Positions 33,825 to 46,400 of a stretch of 64,000 bases of DNA are shown here, piece by piece. The notes beneath the pieces were generated by a model, which made no database searches, was not told the origin of the DNA, and worked only from the letters and a program-made list of their open reading frames with translations. Positions within the stretch are counted from its first letter, which is position 1; every line of letters begins with the position of its first letter. Origin of the DNA: Phyto melanocephala (lineage: Eukaryota; Arthropoda; Insecta; Diptera; Rhinophoridae); the NCBI GenBank assembly GCA_941918925.1, contig OW799237.1, positions 73,791,126 to 73,855,125 on the forward strand. Reading direction: 5' to 3'. Made by a program: the position numbers and the translations under genes.

Positions 33825-34424
33825 AAACAAGTAAGAGCGCTATATTCGGCCGTGCCGAAACTTTTATACCCTTCACAACGTGTAGTCATGCAATAACAAT
33901 AGTTTGTATCACCATTCATCCCACGTGAAATACGTACATACATATAAAAAACAAACATATATAAAAACATCCCATTGTAAAATTATAAATTTACGTATGT
34001 ATGTTAAAAAGAAATAAAAAAAAATAATTAAAATATATATAATAAATATAAAACAAAAAAAAAAAATAAAAAAAAAAATTTTGGCTTAGCTGGGATTCGA
34101 TGCCACGTTTACTCTAACCAATTTACACGTTTGTATGTATGTATGTATGTTGTTGTTGTGATATTTCCGATATTTTAATACTTCACCCGGGTCCAAGCGA
34201 TGTCGGGGGGCTTCAAAAAGTTGGTTTCAACATACACACGGACAGACGGTCAGACGGACAGACAGACAGACGGACAGACTGATGGAGCTTAATCGACTCC
34301 CCTATTCATAAGCTTTCAGAAAATATATACTTTATGGGGTCGGAAATGAAAATTGTAGAAATTTCACACGGAATGACAAACCTATATACATATACACTTT
34401 TTCACTGTGTGAAGGGTATAAAAA
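33825..34424 (+). mobile_element. DINE-1-like element, near complete
   Basis: It starts AAACAAGTAAGAGCGCTATA with the hairpin TTCGGCCGTGCCGAA. It then passes through an A-rich core, GTAT and GTT repeats, 'acccgggtccaagcgatgtcgg' and a (GACR)n block, and TTAATCGACTCCCCTATTCA. It ends ACTTTATGGGGTCGGAAATG...CACTGTGTGAAGGGTATAAAAA. The order of terminus, GTCY microsatellite and GGGTCGGAAA core is that of DINE-1/INE-1 (mini-me) Helentrons of flies. No coding capacity. Confidence 0.85.
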
Positions 34425-36818
34425 TGGTAAGCGTGGCATGGTATCACTTAATGAGGTATGCATACATATAGCTGAGTGGAATACATTTTCAAAACAAACA
34501 ACGGGGTCACCATCAATAGTCTTTGATCAGAATATTATTTTTCTTACTTCAGATACAACTCGATGCCGTTTTAAGCTTAAAGATTGCAATATAAAATATG
34601 GTTTTATTTAGGAAAAAAATCAACTAACGATTTTTAAGAGGAAAATCCCAAGAATGTCTTTACTGAATGCAATTTAGTTTATAATTATCTTAATAAAGAA
34701 ATATGATAAAAATGAAATGTGTATATTTAACTTGATTTCCTATTACACAATTTGCTTGTTTTTAATACTTGTCTTACTTAAAATAAACCAGTTTAAATAT
34801 GTCTTTTAACAATTTTATTTACATAAAGGAAACATTTACACAAATTACAATTATTTGCATGCATTTTATTTTTATTATATGTATTTAATTTAAAAACATG
34901 AACATGCTTTAACTAAACCTTTCAGTTTTTATGGTGGAAAAATAATTTTTTTAATATTTTGATTTTATTTTAATATAAGGTCACCTACCCTAAGGCCATA
35001 TACAAGGAGATCCTTTTTTTTAGAAGCGAAGTATTTTATAGACACTGGTTTTCGTGACAGCTGATTTGAGAATTCTTGGTTGTTTTTTTTTTAGGTTAGT
35101 GTGGTTTGAAAACAGACATATGCAGTTTATGATTATGACTGTTGAAAGCACGGCTTTTATTTTTTCTTCTTCAAATTTCGGTTAAAAGAATCTTTATTGG
35201 CGTACATTATTGCCTGCAACAGCTCGTATGTATTTTGCGTTTTATCGCTAAACCAAAATAAGATTAATAAGTGTAAAAACGAATTTAAAATAAATCTCTC
35301 CTCCGATAAAACAAAACGAAGTGTGAAGTAACGTTTGAAATTTGTTTCGAGAACTTAGTTTAAAATGTCAATTATTAAAACTATTGTTATTTAAAAGAAA
35401 AAGAAATCCTGGAGAGATTATTTACATATAAAGTGTTATCGGTAGGATCAATATATCACTGAAAAGTGTTACCCGGCGATTAGGTAAATGAGAATTATAT
35501 TAAGAGAGAAATATTCATATTCTTAATGCACGAAGCAACCCAGACTTTTTCTTCATATACGTTTGATAAATTGTTAAACAATCAGCTGTTTAAACAACAA
35601 TAAATAAAAAAGTTGATTAAAAAATCAAAATTATAAACTGTTTTTATCTTAATATATTAATAACTTTAACCCTTTCTTATGATGAGCTTGTATTGTTTTC
35701 ATTGAACTATAAAAAACTTTTTCAAGATTTTTTTCAGACTTAAAATTTGGGGTTTTGCGTTCTCATACTTTTAAAATTGTTTGTTTTTTTGAGAGAGTAA
35801 TTATGGTTTATTCTCATTTAAATTGAAATTTATTCAAAAAGTAAAGAAATAGACATAATGATACATACATACATGTACTATACAGTGCGCTATGAAATTT
35901 CACTCTGAGGATGTGAACGGCAGCTTGTTTACGTCGATAATCAAAAAAATGTGTAATGTGGACGTCAACCTTAAAAGCGTTATTGCTAAATTAAAGCTTT
36001 ATTTAAGGCCTACAAAGCACCATTGTCGTAGTAGGCATAACAAAATTTTTCTTGGGGACAAAATTTTATATTGAGGTTATTTTATATGTATAAAGCCTTG
36101 GTTTTTCAAAATTTGTCAAAAACAATTCTGGGGGCATTGCACTTTCTGGTCTAAATAAGCCCATGCAGTGCACGCTATTAACATGTACATTGTGACAGTG
36201 GCAACCACATGCCCGAAATCATTATCAAACATAAAGACTATAAAAATTATTTGTAAAATAAGGTAAATTTCTAAGATATTAAACTTGTTTTCTGTTTGAC
36301 TTCCGTAAGATTTCAATTACACAGCTTTCTTGAAAAAAGTTAGTGAGAAAAAATCTAGAACTGAAGGGTTTAGGAAAGTGTTACAGTGTAGTTATGCGTG
36401 TATTTGTATTGTTGCAGTACTGTGTAATTTTATAGCATTTTTTATTTTTATTTTTTGTACATTTAAAGAAGATTTAATTAAAAAAAATCTTATTTTTATC
36501 ATGTATATCAACGCCAAGTAAGAATTGCTGAAACTGAATATTTCTCCACACTTAAATGTAAAAGCAAGTTTAAAAAGGTATGAAAAAACTAAGACAAGAA
36601 GAATATTTATGTTGAAAGCAGTAGAAAACAATGATCAATAAGTTTATAAACAAGGCAAATCAAATTATATTTTACAATTTTATAACCTACACAATTTTGT
36701 GATCGTTAAGATCAATATCGGCAATAGACTTCAGTTATGCTTGGGCTTATTATAGTCCTTTCTTTACAGAACTCGGCTTACTCGTTTTTTTTCAATATAA
36801 AAATTTAATTTTAAGCTT
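34425..36818. other. Non-coding stretch, two unexplained open segments
   Basis: Mostly AT-rich with no features. Bases 35892-36074 (+) and 36116-36316 (-) are slightly GC-richer short open frames. The minus one encodes hydrophobic FIVFMFDNDFGHVVATVTMY ending in a Cys-containing tail. No family is recognised; they could be relics of one old element. Treated as uncertain. Confidence 0.3.
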
Positions 36819-37602
36819 AACAAGTAAGAGCGCTATATTCGGCCGTGCCGAATCTTATATACCCTTCACACCGTGTAGTCATGCAATAACAGTAGTTTGT
36901 ATCACCATTTCATATGATATACGTACATACATATAAAAACCATACATATATAAAAACATCCACATTGTAAAATTATAAATTTACGTATGTATGTTAAAAA
37001 AAAATTTTAAAAATTTTTAAAATTATTTAAAATTAAAAAAAAAATAAAAAAAAAAATTTTTTTAAATAATTTAAATATATATAATAAATATGAAACAAAA
37101 AAAAATAAAAAAAAAATATTTAAAAAAAAAATTAAAAAAAAATAATAATAAAAATATAAATAATATATTAAATAAAAAATAAAAAAAAAATTTAAAAAAA
37201 AATTTTTTTTTGGCTCAGCTGGGATTCAATGCCACGTTTTCTCTAACCAGTATACACGTTTGTATGTATATATATGTATGTTGTTGTTGTAATGTTGTTT
37301 TTGTGAAAAAAAATCGAGGTGGTCGTGGGTTTTTGCTCATATCTCAGTTGTTTATGTACCGATGTTTCTGATTTTCAATACCGATCTACTCCCGAATATT
37401 TCTGATATTTTGATACCACACCCGAGTCCAAGCGACAGACAGACGGTCAGACGGACAGACTGACAGGGCTTAATCGACTCCCCTATTCATAAGCTTTCAG
37501 AAAATATATACTTTATGGGGTCGGAAATGAAAATTGTAGAAATTTCACACGGAATGACAAACCTATATATACCCTTTTTCACTGTGTGAAGGGTATAAAA
37601 AA
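36819..37602 (+). mobile_element. DINE-1-like element, near complete
   Basis: Same family and orientation as 33825-34424. It has terminus AACAAGTAAGAGCGCTATAT and long A/T tracts, then 'gctcagctgggattcaatgcc', GTTGTTGTAATGTTGTT, a (GACR)n block and the ACTTTATGGGGTCGGAAATG core. It ends GTGTGAAGGGTATAAAAAA. It contains a segment absent from the 33825 copy ('aaatcgaggtggtcgtgggt', 'cgatctactcccgaatattt') that is present in the 52-54 kb copies, so the 33825 copy has an internal deletion. Confidence 0.85.
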
Positions 37603-37654
37603 GTGTGTACATCGTCACACTAATACTAATTATAAAATCCAATTATAACATTAT

Positions 37655-37771
37655 GGGCCGTATTCATAAAAAATATTTTAGGTTTATTAAAGGCTTATTT
37701 GACAGATGTTGTAGAGAAATTTGTCAAATAAGCCTTCAATAAACCTAAAATATTTTTTATGAATACGACCC
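37655..37771. mobile_element. 117-bp foldback MITE with TAT duplication
   Basis: GGGCCGTATTCATAAAAAAT and its extension pair nearly perfectly over about 50 bp with the right arm ending ATGAATACGACCC, leaving a loop of about 15 bases. TAT flanks both sides (37652-37654 and 37772-37774). GGGCC ends and a 3-bp AT-rich duplication suggest a PIF/Harbinger-type MITE. A transcript would form a long hairpin. Confidence 0.75.
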
Positions 37772-38026
37772 TATATTTATAATAAAAAAAACTTAATGTG
37801 TGAGTAGTCTTAATTTGATTTCAACATTCCATTGCATACATAAAGGTCAAGCTCATACGAGCATTAAAAAAAAACATAGAACAGGGTTAATCTCGGCTTT
37901 TGAATTTCATGATATTGTATATGCAGTGGTAGGCACGAATTGAGTGCACTTTACATATAATAAATATGTTATTAAATTGTGCTCTATTAGCAAACGGCAG
38001 AATAGTTTTATTTGTATTGACAGTTA

Positions 38027-38205
38027 GGGCCATTATTAAAGGCTGGATTTTGTCGGACCGATAAATGCAATACAAAGCCTTCATTTATAATTGTGTTATC
38101 CATTTAATATTATTATTTATATTAATAACAATAAAAATTGGAAGTTGTAATAATGGTAAGCTATTTATCAGGCACCAAAAATCTAGCAAGTTGTTATAAT
38201 GGCCC
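38027..38205. mobile_element. MITE with GGGCCATTATTA ends and TTA duplication
   Basis: GGGCCATTATTAAA at the left and TTATAATGGCCC at the right are inverted, with TTA on both flanks (38024-38026 and 38206-38208). A longer relative is at 63385-63780. Likely PIF/Harbinger-type. The minus-strand frame 37887-38084 crosses its edge and is not a gene. Confidence 0.65.
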
Positions 38206-38689
38206 TTATACAGTTTGTATTTTTGTGTAAAACACGAATTTAGCGCAGACCACAAAAATTGAAATGAAATACATTCTTGATCAAAAGGAAGAAATTAAGT
38301 TTTGTCTTTAATAACATTTTTTAACATTGTAAAGAAATAAGTGTAAGTATTTACTTATGCCAGAGGCCTCGTGGTGCCCTTAAGAAAAGAGGTAAGATGG
38401 TTTATAATGCTCTTTGCTATTTTAAGGTATTTAAGCTTAAAAAAAATTTAAAAACCCATTCTTGACTTCCAATTCAATAAAAAATTAAAGTAATTGTGTC
38501 TTCTTAAACCATTAGACAAAGATTAAATGAAAAAATTTGCGAGAGTTTATTGCGAAAAAGAATTATACGGTAAAGATATAAAGAGAGCATTTCAAAAACA
38601 ATCTACTATTTTAAAAAAATTTGCTCTGAAGTGATCCATCTCAAGCCTTATGGCTTAGGCAGCTATTTACTAGCACTTTGTTACAATAT

Positions 38690-38890
38690 ATGAAGTATTA
38701 AGTAGCTACAGATTAAATACGCTAGAGTGTTTATGGAACGAAATTGAAAAACATATTCAAACAGTAAAGTAAAAATTTAGCCGAACTATAAAAAAACCCT
38801 AAAAATGCGTGGTACGATTTCGAAGATTTAGTGGAGAGCTTGCCCAAAAAATGCTCTAGGGTATTAGGGATTTGCTGCAAAATATAAATA
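38690..38890 (+). pseudogene. Tc1-type transposase, C-terminal relic
   Basis: RLNTLECLWNEIEKHIQTVK corresponds to the 'LNPIENLWNEI' motif carrying the catalytic Glu of DD34E Tc1 elements. After a stop and frameshift, KNAWYDFEDLVESLPKKCSR and VLGICCKI match the 'LVESMPRRCxAVIxAKG' C-terminus. The rest of the transposase and its termini were not identified. Confidence 0.65.
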
Positions 38891-39944
38891 TTGCTGTAAG
38901 TTTTACTTCTTGCGAAAAATAGAAAATGAGCTTAATATGTGTCCAGCTCTTTTATTTACCTAATTAAGTTTTTTTCAGCTAATTGACAATATAAATTTAG
39001 TACAGTCTTATCCTATGTTTTCTTGATAAATAAAAAACATCTAAAATTTTCTATAAACTACTGATAAATCAAATAAAGTTTTTTATGAATAATATGAGTG
39101 CGCTAAATTCGTGACCACCTCTGTACAACCATGTATTCGCTGGGGAAAATAACAAAAACATCTACATACATACATAAGTTAATAATGCATGTAAATTTTT
39201 CTCTGAAAATTTTGTAGTTGTAACTTTATTCACACCCTTTTGTATGCGTGTGTCAGAGTAGAAGTATGAGATAAATAAAAACATACAAAAAAGGAAGAGA
39301 CAAGAAAAGTAAACAAAGAATAGAAGGAAATGCATACATGCACATGCTAACACCGGAAGTTTAAATAACTAACAGTTCATGTCAAAGTTGTGTTTTATTT
39401 TATTTTATATTGTTTTTTATTTATATATTTTTATGTGCTAAAATTTAAGTCAAAAGTGCTTGTGGAGATGGTATGGTCTTTTAAATATTAGTACAGTTAA
39501 AATAAAAATATAAATAATTTTGTTGCAATTTAAATAATTGTTTTGATATAGTAAGATTATACTTATTATTTATTAATTTCTTGGTAACAAAATTGATAGA
39601 CTAGCAACTATAATATCATCTACATACATACATATGGACATTTGCATGAATATGTCAACCACGACTGTAAAATATAAAAACTCTTGAAAGTTTTTCAATA
39701 TAAGTTTATTGATAAAAAAAACACTCAAATTTAACTAAGCACAGGTATTAGGAGCTTATTAAATTATTTTAAGAGCAATAATAAGAGTTTAATCTGATCT
39801 GATCTGCAATCAACTATTTTTTTTAACGTTTAAATTTTAAAAATAAATTGTAATATAGGCTTTAAAATTAAGGTAACAACAACAATTAACAAGATCCAAA
39901 AGAAAAAAAAATATAGAGTCCAATTAGCGGTATTTGGATGTTAT
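38891..39944. other. Non-coding spacer
   Basis: AT-rich, with a few CATA microsatellites (39164-39175, 39620). No gene or element recognised. Confidence 0.3.
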
Positions 39945-40450
39945 TTTAATGTCACGTACGTAGTGCAAAAACATTATTTATCTCCGTCATTCGTATTTGA
40001 ACAGTCGCAAGAGCATCTAATTTATAATTTAACTTTTTTCCTTAACACAATATAAATTTTATTACCTAAGAATACTATTAGAGAAAAAACTGTCAGGCAC
40101 GATATGTCACGAACGATATTAAATTGAATTCATTATAAAATCATTAAAAGATTGTTTTCAATTTAGTATAATGGATTTTAAATAAAAAATTAAAAAAAAA
40201 GAAAAAATACCTCTCAAGATTCGCAGATTTTTTCATATTTCCATATGTTCCTTAAAATCACTTCTGTCACGTACGATAAATTCTTATTTTTCTGGATATT
40301 TTAGACAACAATGATTCGAATATAATTATTTTTTTAAATAAAGTACCCTTTAAATGGAACTTAAAGATCTAATTTTGTTTCAGTTACTCTTACTTTTGCA
40401 AAAATTGCTCCACTTTATAGGAATACAAATGTCACGTATGATGACATGGA
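39945..40450. repeat. Periodic TGTCACGTACG motif, spacing about 160 bp
   Basis: TGTCACGTACG or a close variant occurs at about 39951, 40103 (TGTCACGAACG, preceded by TGTCAGGCACG), 40266 and 40430 (TGTCACGTATG). Spacing is 152, 163 and 164 bp. The sequence between is AT-rich and poorly conserved. It may be a strongly decayed satellite or the interior of a non-autonomous element. Confidence 0.55.
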
Positions 40451-41817
40451 AATGCCCATATGTAATAAGTATTAAAAAAAAAAATAAAATAATTAACAAT
40501 TATGGATATAAAATGAAGACTGAATAAGTAGCGTTAAATTTAAAGTGTCCAAAGTTAAATAATGCAACTGTTATAGGTTTGAATTCAACAAGATAATATT
40601 TTTGGCCTAAATGCTAAATCTTAATTGCTGCCATTAGCGTTGCTAAAAATTTTTCTCTTGTGGTGTTATCAAAGTCTTAAACTAAGTTAATTTTATATGT
40701 ATATTAAATAGGAATTTTTTCAAATTCTTTGGGAGGAGGGGGTTTGTGACAAAAACCAATTCTGGGAGGAGGGGGTTATTAAACCTCCTATAATGATCTA
40801 GTCGCGCCCATAATTATTGCAATATTTAGAAACAAATTTAATGTTATTCCTTCATACCTACATACATACAAACTTTGGAAGAATTGTGAGCAGACAAAAA
40901 AAAACTGTCATGTCAACCAAAGTAGGCATGTCACCAACAGTGTACATAAATACAATTTAAGTGGTTTTTTTTTGCCCCGGCCACCTTAAGGTATTTTTTT
41001 TAAAGTGTTTCTTTCCTTTTTCCACATTTTTTCTACCTGTTGTCAGTTTGCCTTATATTTATGCCAAGAAATATTAGAGTACTTACTCATGATTCGCTAG
41101 ATAAAAAACTGAATTAAATTTGGAAGAAAACAAGGTCATTTGCGTTCGCTTTCTTAGAGAACATTTCAATAATAAATATTAGGATGTTACGACTGCTGCT
41201 TAAGAAAAAACATTTAGAATTTCTTTTGCAGATGTAAATCTATGATTGAAATAAATTGTTATTTTTTTTCTCTTACTTTTTAGATTTACTTTTAAAAAGA
41301 ATTTTGTTTTGTAGCAGAGCAAACCGCAAGTTTGTTAATAAAACTGATTATTATCGTTTATACCATTTGAATGAAATTAACATAATTTTTGATTTTTATA
41401 TGATGTTTTTATTACTCTAGAATCCTTTTCTTAATGTTTTTATCCTGGAGCTGGCTTCTATTTAAATTTAAATTGCAGTTTTAAATTGTATTTAATATAT
41501 GTAGATTAAATACACTCTACAGTTGGCAACGGGTAAAGTAATGTTAATTTAAATCTTTTATTACAGTATTACATCTTTAATGCAATTTTATTAGGTATTT
41601 TTAAATTTTAAAACCTTTAATCTGATACGTAGAGTACAGAAAGAGAGAGAGAGACAGATGGTATTTGTTAATGGCTATGAAAAATGTATGTAAATCACTT
41701 TTACAATTGAAATTATTTAAATTTGAATTATTTATTAATAAATTATTTTATAACATATTGCTTTTCTCTACTATAATAAGACTTTGTAATGAAATCAAAA
41801 AGAATAATAATAATTAT
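40451..41817. other. Non-coding spacer with two G-rich blocks
   Basis: The only distinct feature is GGGAGGAGGGGG at 40731-40742 repeated at 40764-40775. The remainder is AT-rich, with a GAGA run near 41641. No coding. Confidence 0.35.
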
Positions 41818-42352
41818 AAGGGGTCCGCCAAATAACTTTTTTTTTGTAAATGCTATAAAAAAAAGTGTAGCTTCGGCTGTGTGGCACGCCGTCCTGTTGA
41901 AACTAAATGTTGCCAATATCCTCCTCTTTAATTTTTGTGGACAAAAATTCGTTCAACCTGGCCCGATAACGATCGCCATTGACTGCGGCCACTCCTTGTT
42001 CATTTTTGAAGAAAAATGGCCCAATTATGCCTCTGGACCAAAATCCACCCCAGACAGTGACTTGTTTTGGGTGTATCGGCTTTTCAATGTATGCGCGCGG
42101 GTTTTCTGTGCCCCAAATGCGACAATTTTGCTTGTTTACATACCCGCCAAGATCAAAATGAGCTTCATCTGAAGATGAATTTTTTTGGCAAAATCGGCCA
42201 AAGTATTGTCGCAATATTTCCCAGCGTTGTTCAAGCGTATACACAACCATATTCGTTCAGCGGAAAGACAAAACTAATTATCTGTCAAATCAGACATGAG
42301 CAAAGTGTTACCATTCACGAAATAAGCACTAGTTGAAAAAAAAAAACGTTAG
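41818..42352 (-). mobile_element. Mariner deletion derivative, copy 2 (open frame)
   Basis: In minus orientation, 42250-41903 is an uninterrupted 115-codon frame: MVVYTLEQRWEILRQYFGRF, then fused in frame to SSSDEAHFDLGGYVNKQNCR, then WSRGIIGPFFFKNEQ and VNGDRYRARLNEFL. It stops just before QQDG. The helix-turn-helix region and everything after the second catalytic Asp are deleted. The terminus GGGTCCGCCAAATAAC is intact at the 41820 side and degraded near 42352. The frame is a fossil deletion product; a peptide of this sort could bind nothing obvious because the DNA-binding domain is gone. Confidence 0.8.
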
Positions 42353-42504
42353 ATGGCAATACATTATTGAGTTGCACTGTATGAAAGGTGTAACAGGGTA
42401 ATTTATGCAAATTGAATTTTGGTTCCAATTATGTGGGTACCGAGATGAGAGCTCGGTTTCGGTAAAAAAAAATTTAAATGAAGATTTGTGTTAAAAAAAT
42501 AATA

Positions 42505-43480
42505 TTGTTCACCCTTCAACCCCATAAAGTATATATTTTCAAAGTTCTGGTTGCATCTTAGGACGATTTGGCTATGTCATTCCGTCTGTCTATTGAAAGC
42601 ACGATAGAGCTTGATTAGAAGAATTTTAGAAAACGAAATTTCGCTAAGATGTTCCTATACAAAGAATTAAATTGAAAATAAGCTAAATTGATGTAAAAGG
42701 AAGAGAGTTATAGCTTGTAAAGCAAGAATAGGTTATAAAAAATGACTTTCTTATATCGAATAAAATGCGATTGCGTATAAATGCAATGACGTAAAGTGAC
42801 AAGATTTTACAATTTATATTTTTTGAGCAAAAATAAATTGTTTCTCCAAAATTGGTTAAATTTGTATAATACGAATAGAGTCATAAAATTACAAAATTAA
42901 ATGTATGATTCTGAAATTTTACACAACACAGCTTTTGGGTAATATTATTGACAAAACGGAAAATAAAAGTGACACGCTTGCTTCAACGGCCACCTCCCTT
43001 AAAATCAAATATATATAATTTCTGTATGGACAAAAACTTTGGAAGAATAAAGAACTCTATATTGCAATATAAATATAAGCTTAATTCTTTAGTACAAATT
43101 ACTTAGACACGCCTACTTCAATGCCCAGTTTTTTTATAATCTACTATTAATACAATTTTAAAGCCCATAAAACCGCTAAAAATATAAATATATGGGTGAA
43201 ATTTCGCTAGTGTGAGTTTCTGACTAATATAACCTCAAAACCAAAAAAGTAATGTGACACGCCCACTTAAGCCTTAACCTACCAAATAAAGATGCTGCTT
43301 AAATGCACATTCTTTCTATATTGATAAAAATTTTAAATGAAAATAGAACCCTTGTCATTTAAGCTGAATTCATTAGCTAGTATTACCTTGATACGTCTAC
43401 TCTTACTCGCCCTACCATTAAAAACATATTTTAATTTTTTGTGTATTTTGGTTTAGCCGAATATAGTCTTTTTACTTGTT
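42505..43480 (-). mobile_element. Diverged DINE-1-like element related to the palindrome
   Basis: It starts 'ttcaaccccataaagtatat' with a short GTCT block and ends GTTTAGCCGAATATAGTCTT...ACTTGTT. Its interior ('ggaagagagttatagc' near 42697, then paired 'acacgcctacttcaatgccc' repeats) matches the loop and right arm of 15950-19383. It therefore represents the single, non-inverted form from which the palindrome could arise. Confidence 0.65.
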
Positions 43481-45035
43481 TTGATTTAAAAACTGAAGAT
43501 CAAAAAATGTCGAAAATTTCTGAAAACCAGCACCTATACATATCATTCATGTTTTGAGTTCCTTATAGCTTTTTAATTGCCTTTCTCATGTTTTTTCCAA
43601 CTCTATGCAAATTTGTGTAACTGTTTTTCTAATATCTAATTTCATGAATGGATCTTAATTAGCAAATTTTAACTTTGGCTGGTAAACAAAAGTTAAATAA
43701 CCAACCGGTTTCCTTTTTATTAAAAAAATTACTTTTTCTTATACGTGTACCAATTATTAAATTCGTCTTGACTCATTCATTTCATTCACTTAAATACTAA
43801 ATAGAGCAAATAGAATTATTCCATTTTGTAACAGTCGTTTAACGTAAAACATTTATGGGCCTTAAGTAAATCATTAGACGCAAATTAAGTATTAACACAA
43901 TAACAAAACAATAAAATATTTTTTTTTAAGTTGTAAATATTTTACATTTTAATGTTCTACTTTTGAATTAACATATAAACTGTTTTTTCCATTCTTGTTT
44001 TTGTTTTGATTTAAATTTGTAATTTAAATATGATTATTTGAATATTGTTCATAGTTAAATGGAAAATAACCAAAAACCTGAATCGCAGAAAGGCCGACTT
44101 TTGTTTAACATTTTAAATTAAGTCATTTATTTCATGTTTTAATTAAATAGCTCGCTCCTTTGTTTTGTGTTGGAATTCGAGATTCATTCGTAGAATTTTC
44201 TGATTTCGCTGTAATTATTTTGCAAATTATTACTTTGTTCTTTACGCCATATTTAGGTTGAATTAATTTTGAAACAATTAATGAGAAAACCAGTTTCCCT
44301 ACTAATTTTGTAAATGTAATAACAACCTTGTTGTGACTATTTGAATATGATTCGAGTAAACTTCTCTGTGCAGTTTTGTTTTAATTTGTAGTTGTAGTAA
44401 GTACTTAATATTTATCAAAGTGTCAGTCCTTGTAAGTGTTGCAATATATACTTTGTTGCACAACTATAAATTCACATTCAGTTTTCTTTGCAAGGCAGTG
44501 CATAAATTGCGTATGTACCTTATAAATCTGCTTTAATTTTGTTAAAAATATTTATAATTTTGTTTAAGTACATTAATATTATTGTGAAAATAGTTGTCGA
44601 AAAATTAGAGCATAAGAAGAACGACAAAAAAATAAATTAAATTATATCTTAAAACAGCTACGATAGACATATTTTAAATGTCAATTAATAGCATCATTCC
44701 ACGACGTTGCTTATTACGTAATTTGCTATTTGAATCACTTTTGCGAATTCCCTGTTCACTTACACATTCTTGATTATTTTTGACAAAATCTATATAATTA
44801 AAAATCAAATGTCGTTTGTTGGTAGTCGCATCACTTAAGAACAGATGCACCAATTACATTAATATTTTACACTCATAATCCAACTTAGATTTTTACGGAT
44901 AGAAAAATGTTCCACGCCCACTCTTTATATATTTATCCAAAGTCGGAGAAAGGCTGAATCGATTTGTTTAATTTTTTTTATATTAATTTGAGTATTTACA
45001 GAATTCTATTTGGCAAATATTGTTTAATGTTTATA
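43481..45035. other. Non-coding spacer
   Basis: AT-rich DNA; no exon, RNA or element recognised. Confidence 0.3.
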
Positions 45036-45567
45036 AAGGGTCCGCCATATAACGTTTTTTTTCAACTAGTGCTTATTTCGTGAATGGTAACACTTAGCTC
45101 ATGTTAGATTTGACAGATAATTAGTTTTATCCTTCCGCTGAACGAATATGGTTGTGTATAGGCTTGAACAACGCTGGGAAATATTGCGACATTACTTTGG
45201 CCGATTTTGCCAAAAAAATCATTTTGATCTTGGCGGGTATGTAACAAGCAAAATTGTCGCATTTGGGGCACAGAAAACCCGCGCGCATACATTGAAAAGC
45301 CGATACACCCAAAACGAGTCACTGTTTGGTGCGGATTTCGGTCCAGAGGCATAATTGGGCTATTTTTCTTCGAAAATGTGCAAGGAGAGGCCTTAGTCAA
45401 TGGCGATCTTTATCGGGCCATGTTGAACGAATTTTTGTTCACAAAAATTAAAAAGGAGGATATTGGCAACATTTGGTTTCAACAGGACAGCGCTACGTAC
45501 CACACAGCCGAAGCTACACTTTTTTATAGCATTTAAAAAAAAAAGTTATTTCGCGGACCCTTTATAA
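45036..45567 (+). mobile_element. Mariner deletion derivative, copy 3
   Basis: Ends GGGTCCGCCATATAAC and GTTATTTCGCGGACCC lie within a longer inverted repeat TATAAAGGGTCCGC / GCGGACCCTTTATA, consistent with TA duplication. Interior codons match the other two copies (VVYRLEQRWEILRHYFGRFC, later LNEFLFTKIKKEDIGNIWFQ and QDSATYHTAEATLFYS). An extra deletion removes the SSSDEA segment. Frames on the opposite strand are shadows. Confidence 0.8.
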
Positions 45568-46400
45568 TCATTTTGGTTTTAAATAATAATGATATGAGGT
45601 CCGTTGCTGTGCGCATCACCAATGAATGGCTGTATCGATTTTTTAAATTTTTTTCTTAAAATTATTTGCTAAGCTCAAGAATGATTCTTGCGACCATTTT
45701 TCTTATAATTTAAAGTAGACGTGAAACCTCCGTACAAAAGCGACAGTTTTTGCCGCATATATAAGTGTGGGATACTTGAATATTTGAGCTTAAAATGCTT
45801 TCCAGCAGTAGGCGTGGCATCTTTAAAATAAATTAAATATATATTATCAGATATCCAGAAAACTATTATTTCTACCTCATTTATCTTATTCCAGCAAACA
45901 AATGATACAGTTGGAGCCGGGGGAAGTGATGCCCCCATACAGAACACTCATTTATTACAGGTTTTAATAAAAATTGTAAAATTCATTTAAATTATTGAAT
46001 GGGATTTAGTTAGTGGGCATGGCATTGCCCATACAAGGAAAATAAATTTATTAGCATATCTAAAAAACTATAATTGGTAAAGGCCTTAATTCTGTTAGGA
46101 TTAGAGCGGAGAACATGGTACCCCCATACCAAAAAAAATGCATTTGTTATTGTTCTGAAAAACTGTATTTCCTATTTGGTTTAAATTTGGTACGAGATAC
46201 ATTGGCTAACAAATTCCTAATGAAAACCAAAAATTGGTAAAGATCGGAGAACATGGTGTTATATCAAATACGAATGAAGTACTTTTAATTACAATAATGA
46301 TATACTTAAAAAATGGCGGTAGATAATATCAAGATCTACATCCAAATAAATGCAAAAACTTTGTTGTGGCCAGCAAGCAATCCAGTAATAGCCAGTTATA
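45568..46400. repeat. Diverged tandem repeats with 'tgggcatggcattgccc' blocks
   Basis: Loosely repeated units of about 220 bp carry 'gatgcccccatac' (45930), 'ggtacccccatac' (46122), 'aggcgtggcatc' (45809) and 'tgggcatggcattgccc' (46014). They resemble Helitron-type interior repeats but no terminus was identified. Confidence 0.4.

Noticed and set aside
36116..36316. Minus-strand hydrophobic 66-codon frame considered as a membrane-protein exon
   Set aside because: No matching splice partner or family; one possible acceptor alone is not enough.
41641..41660. GAGA run considered as a GAGA-factor promoter element
   Set aside because: No gene start nearby; simple repeat.
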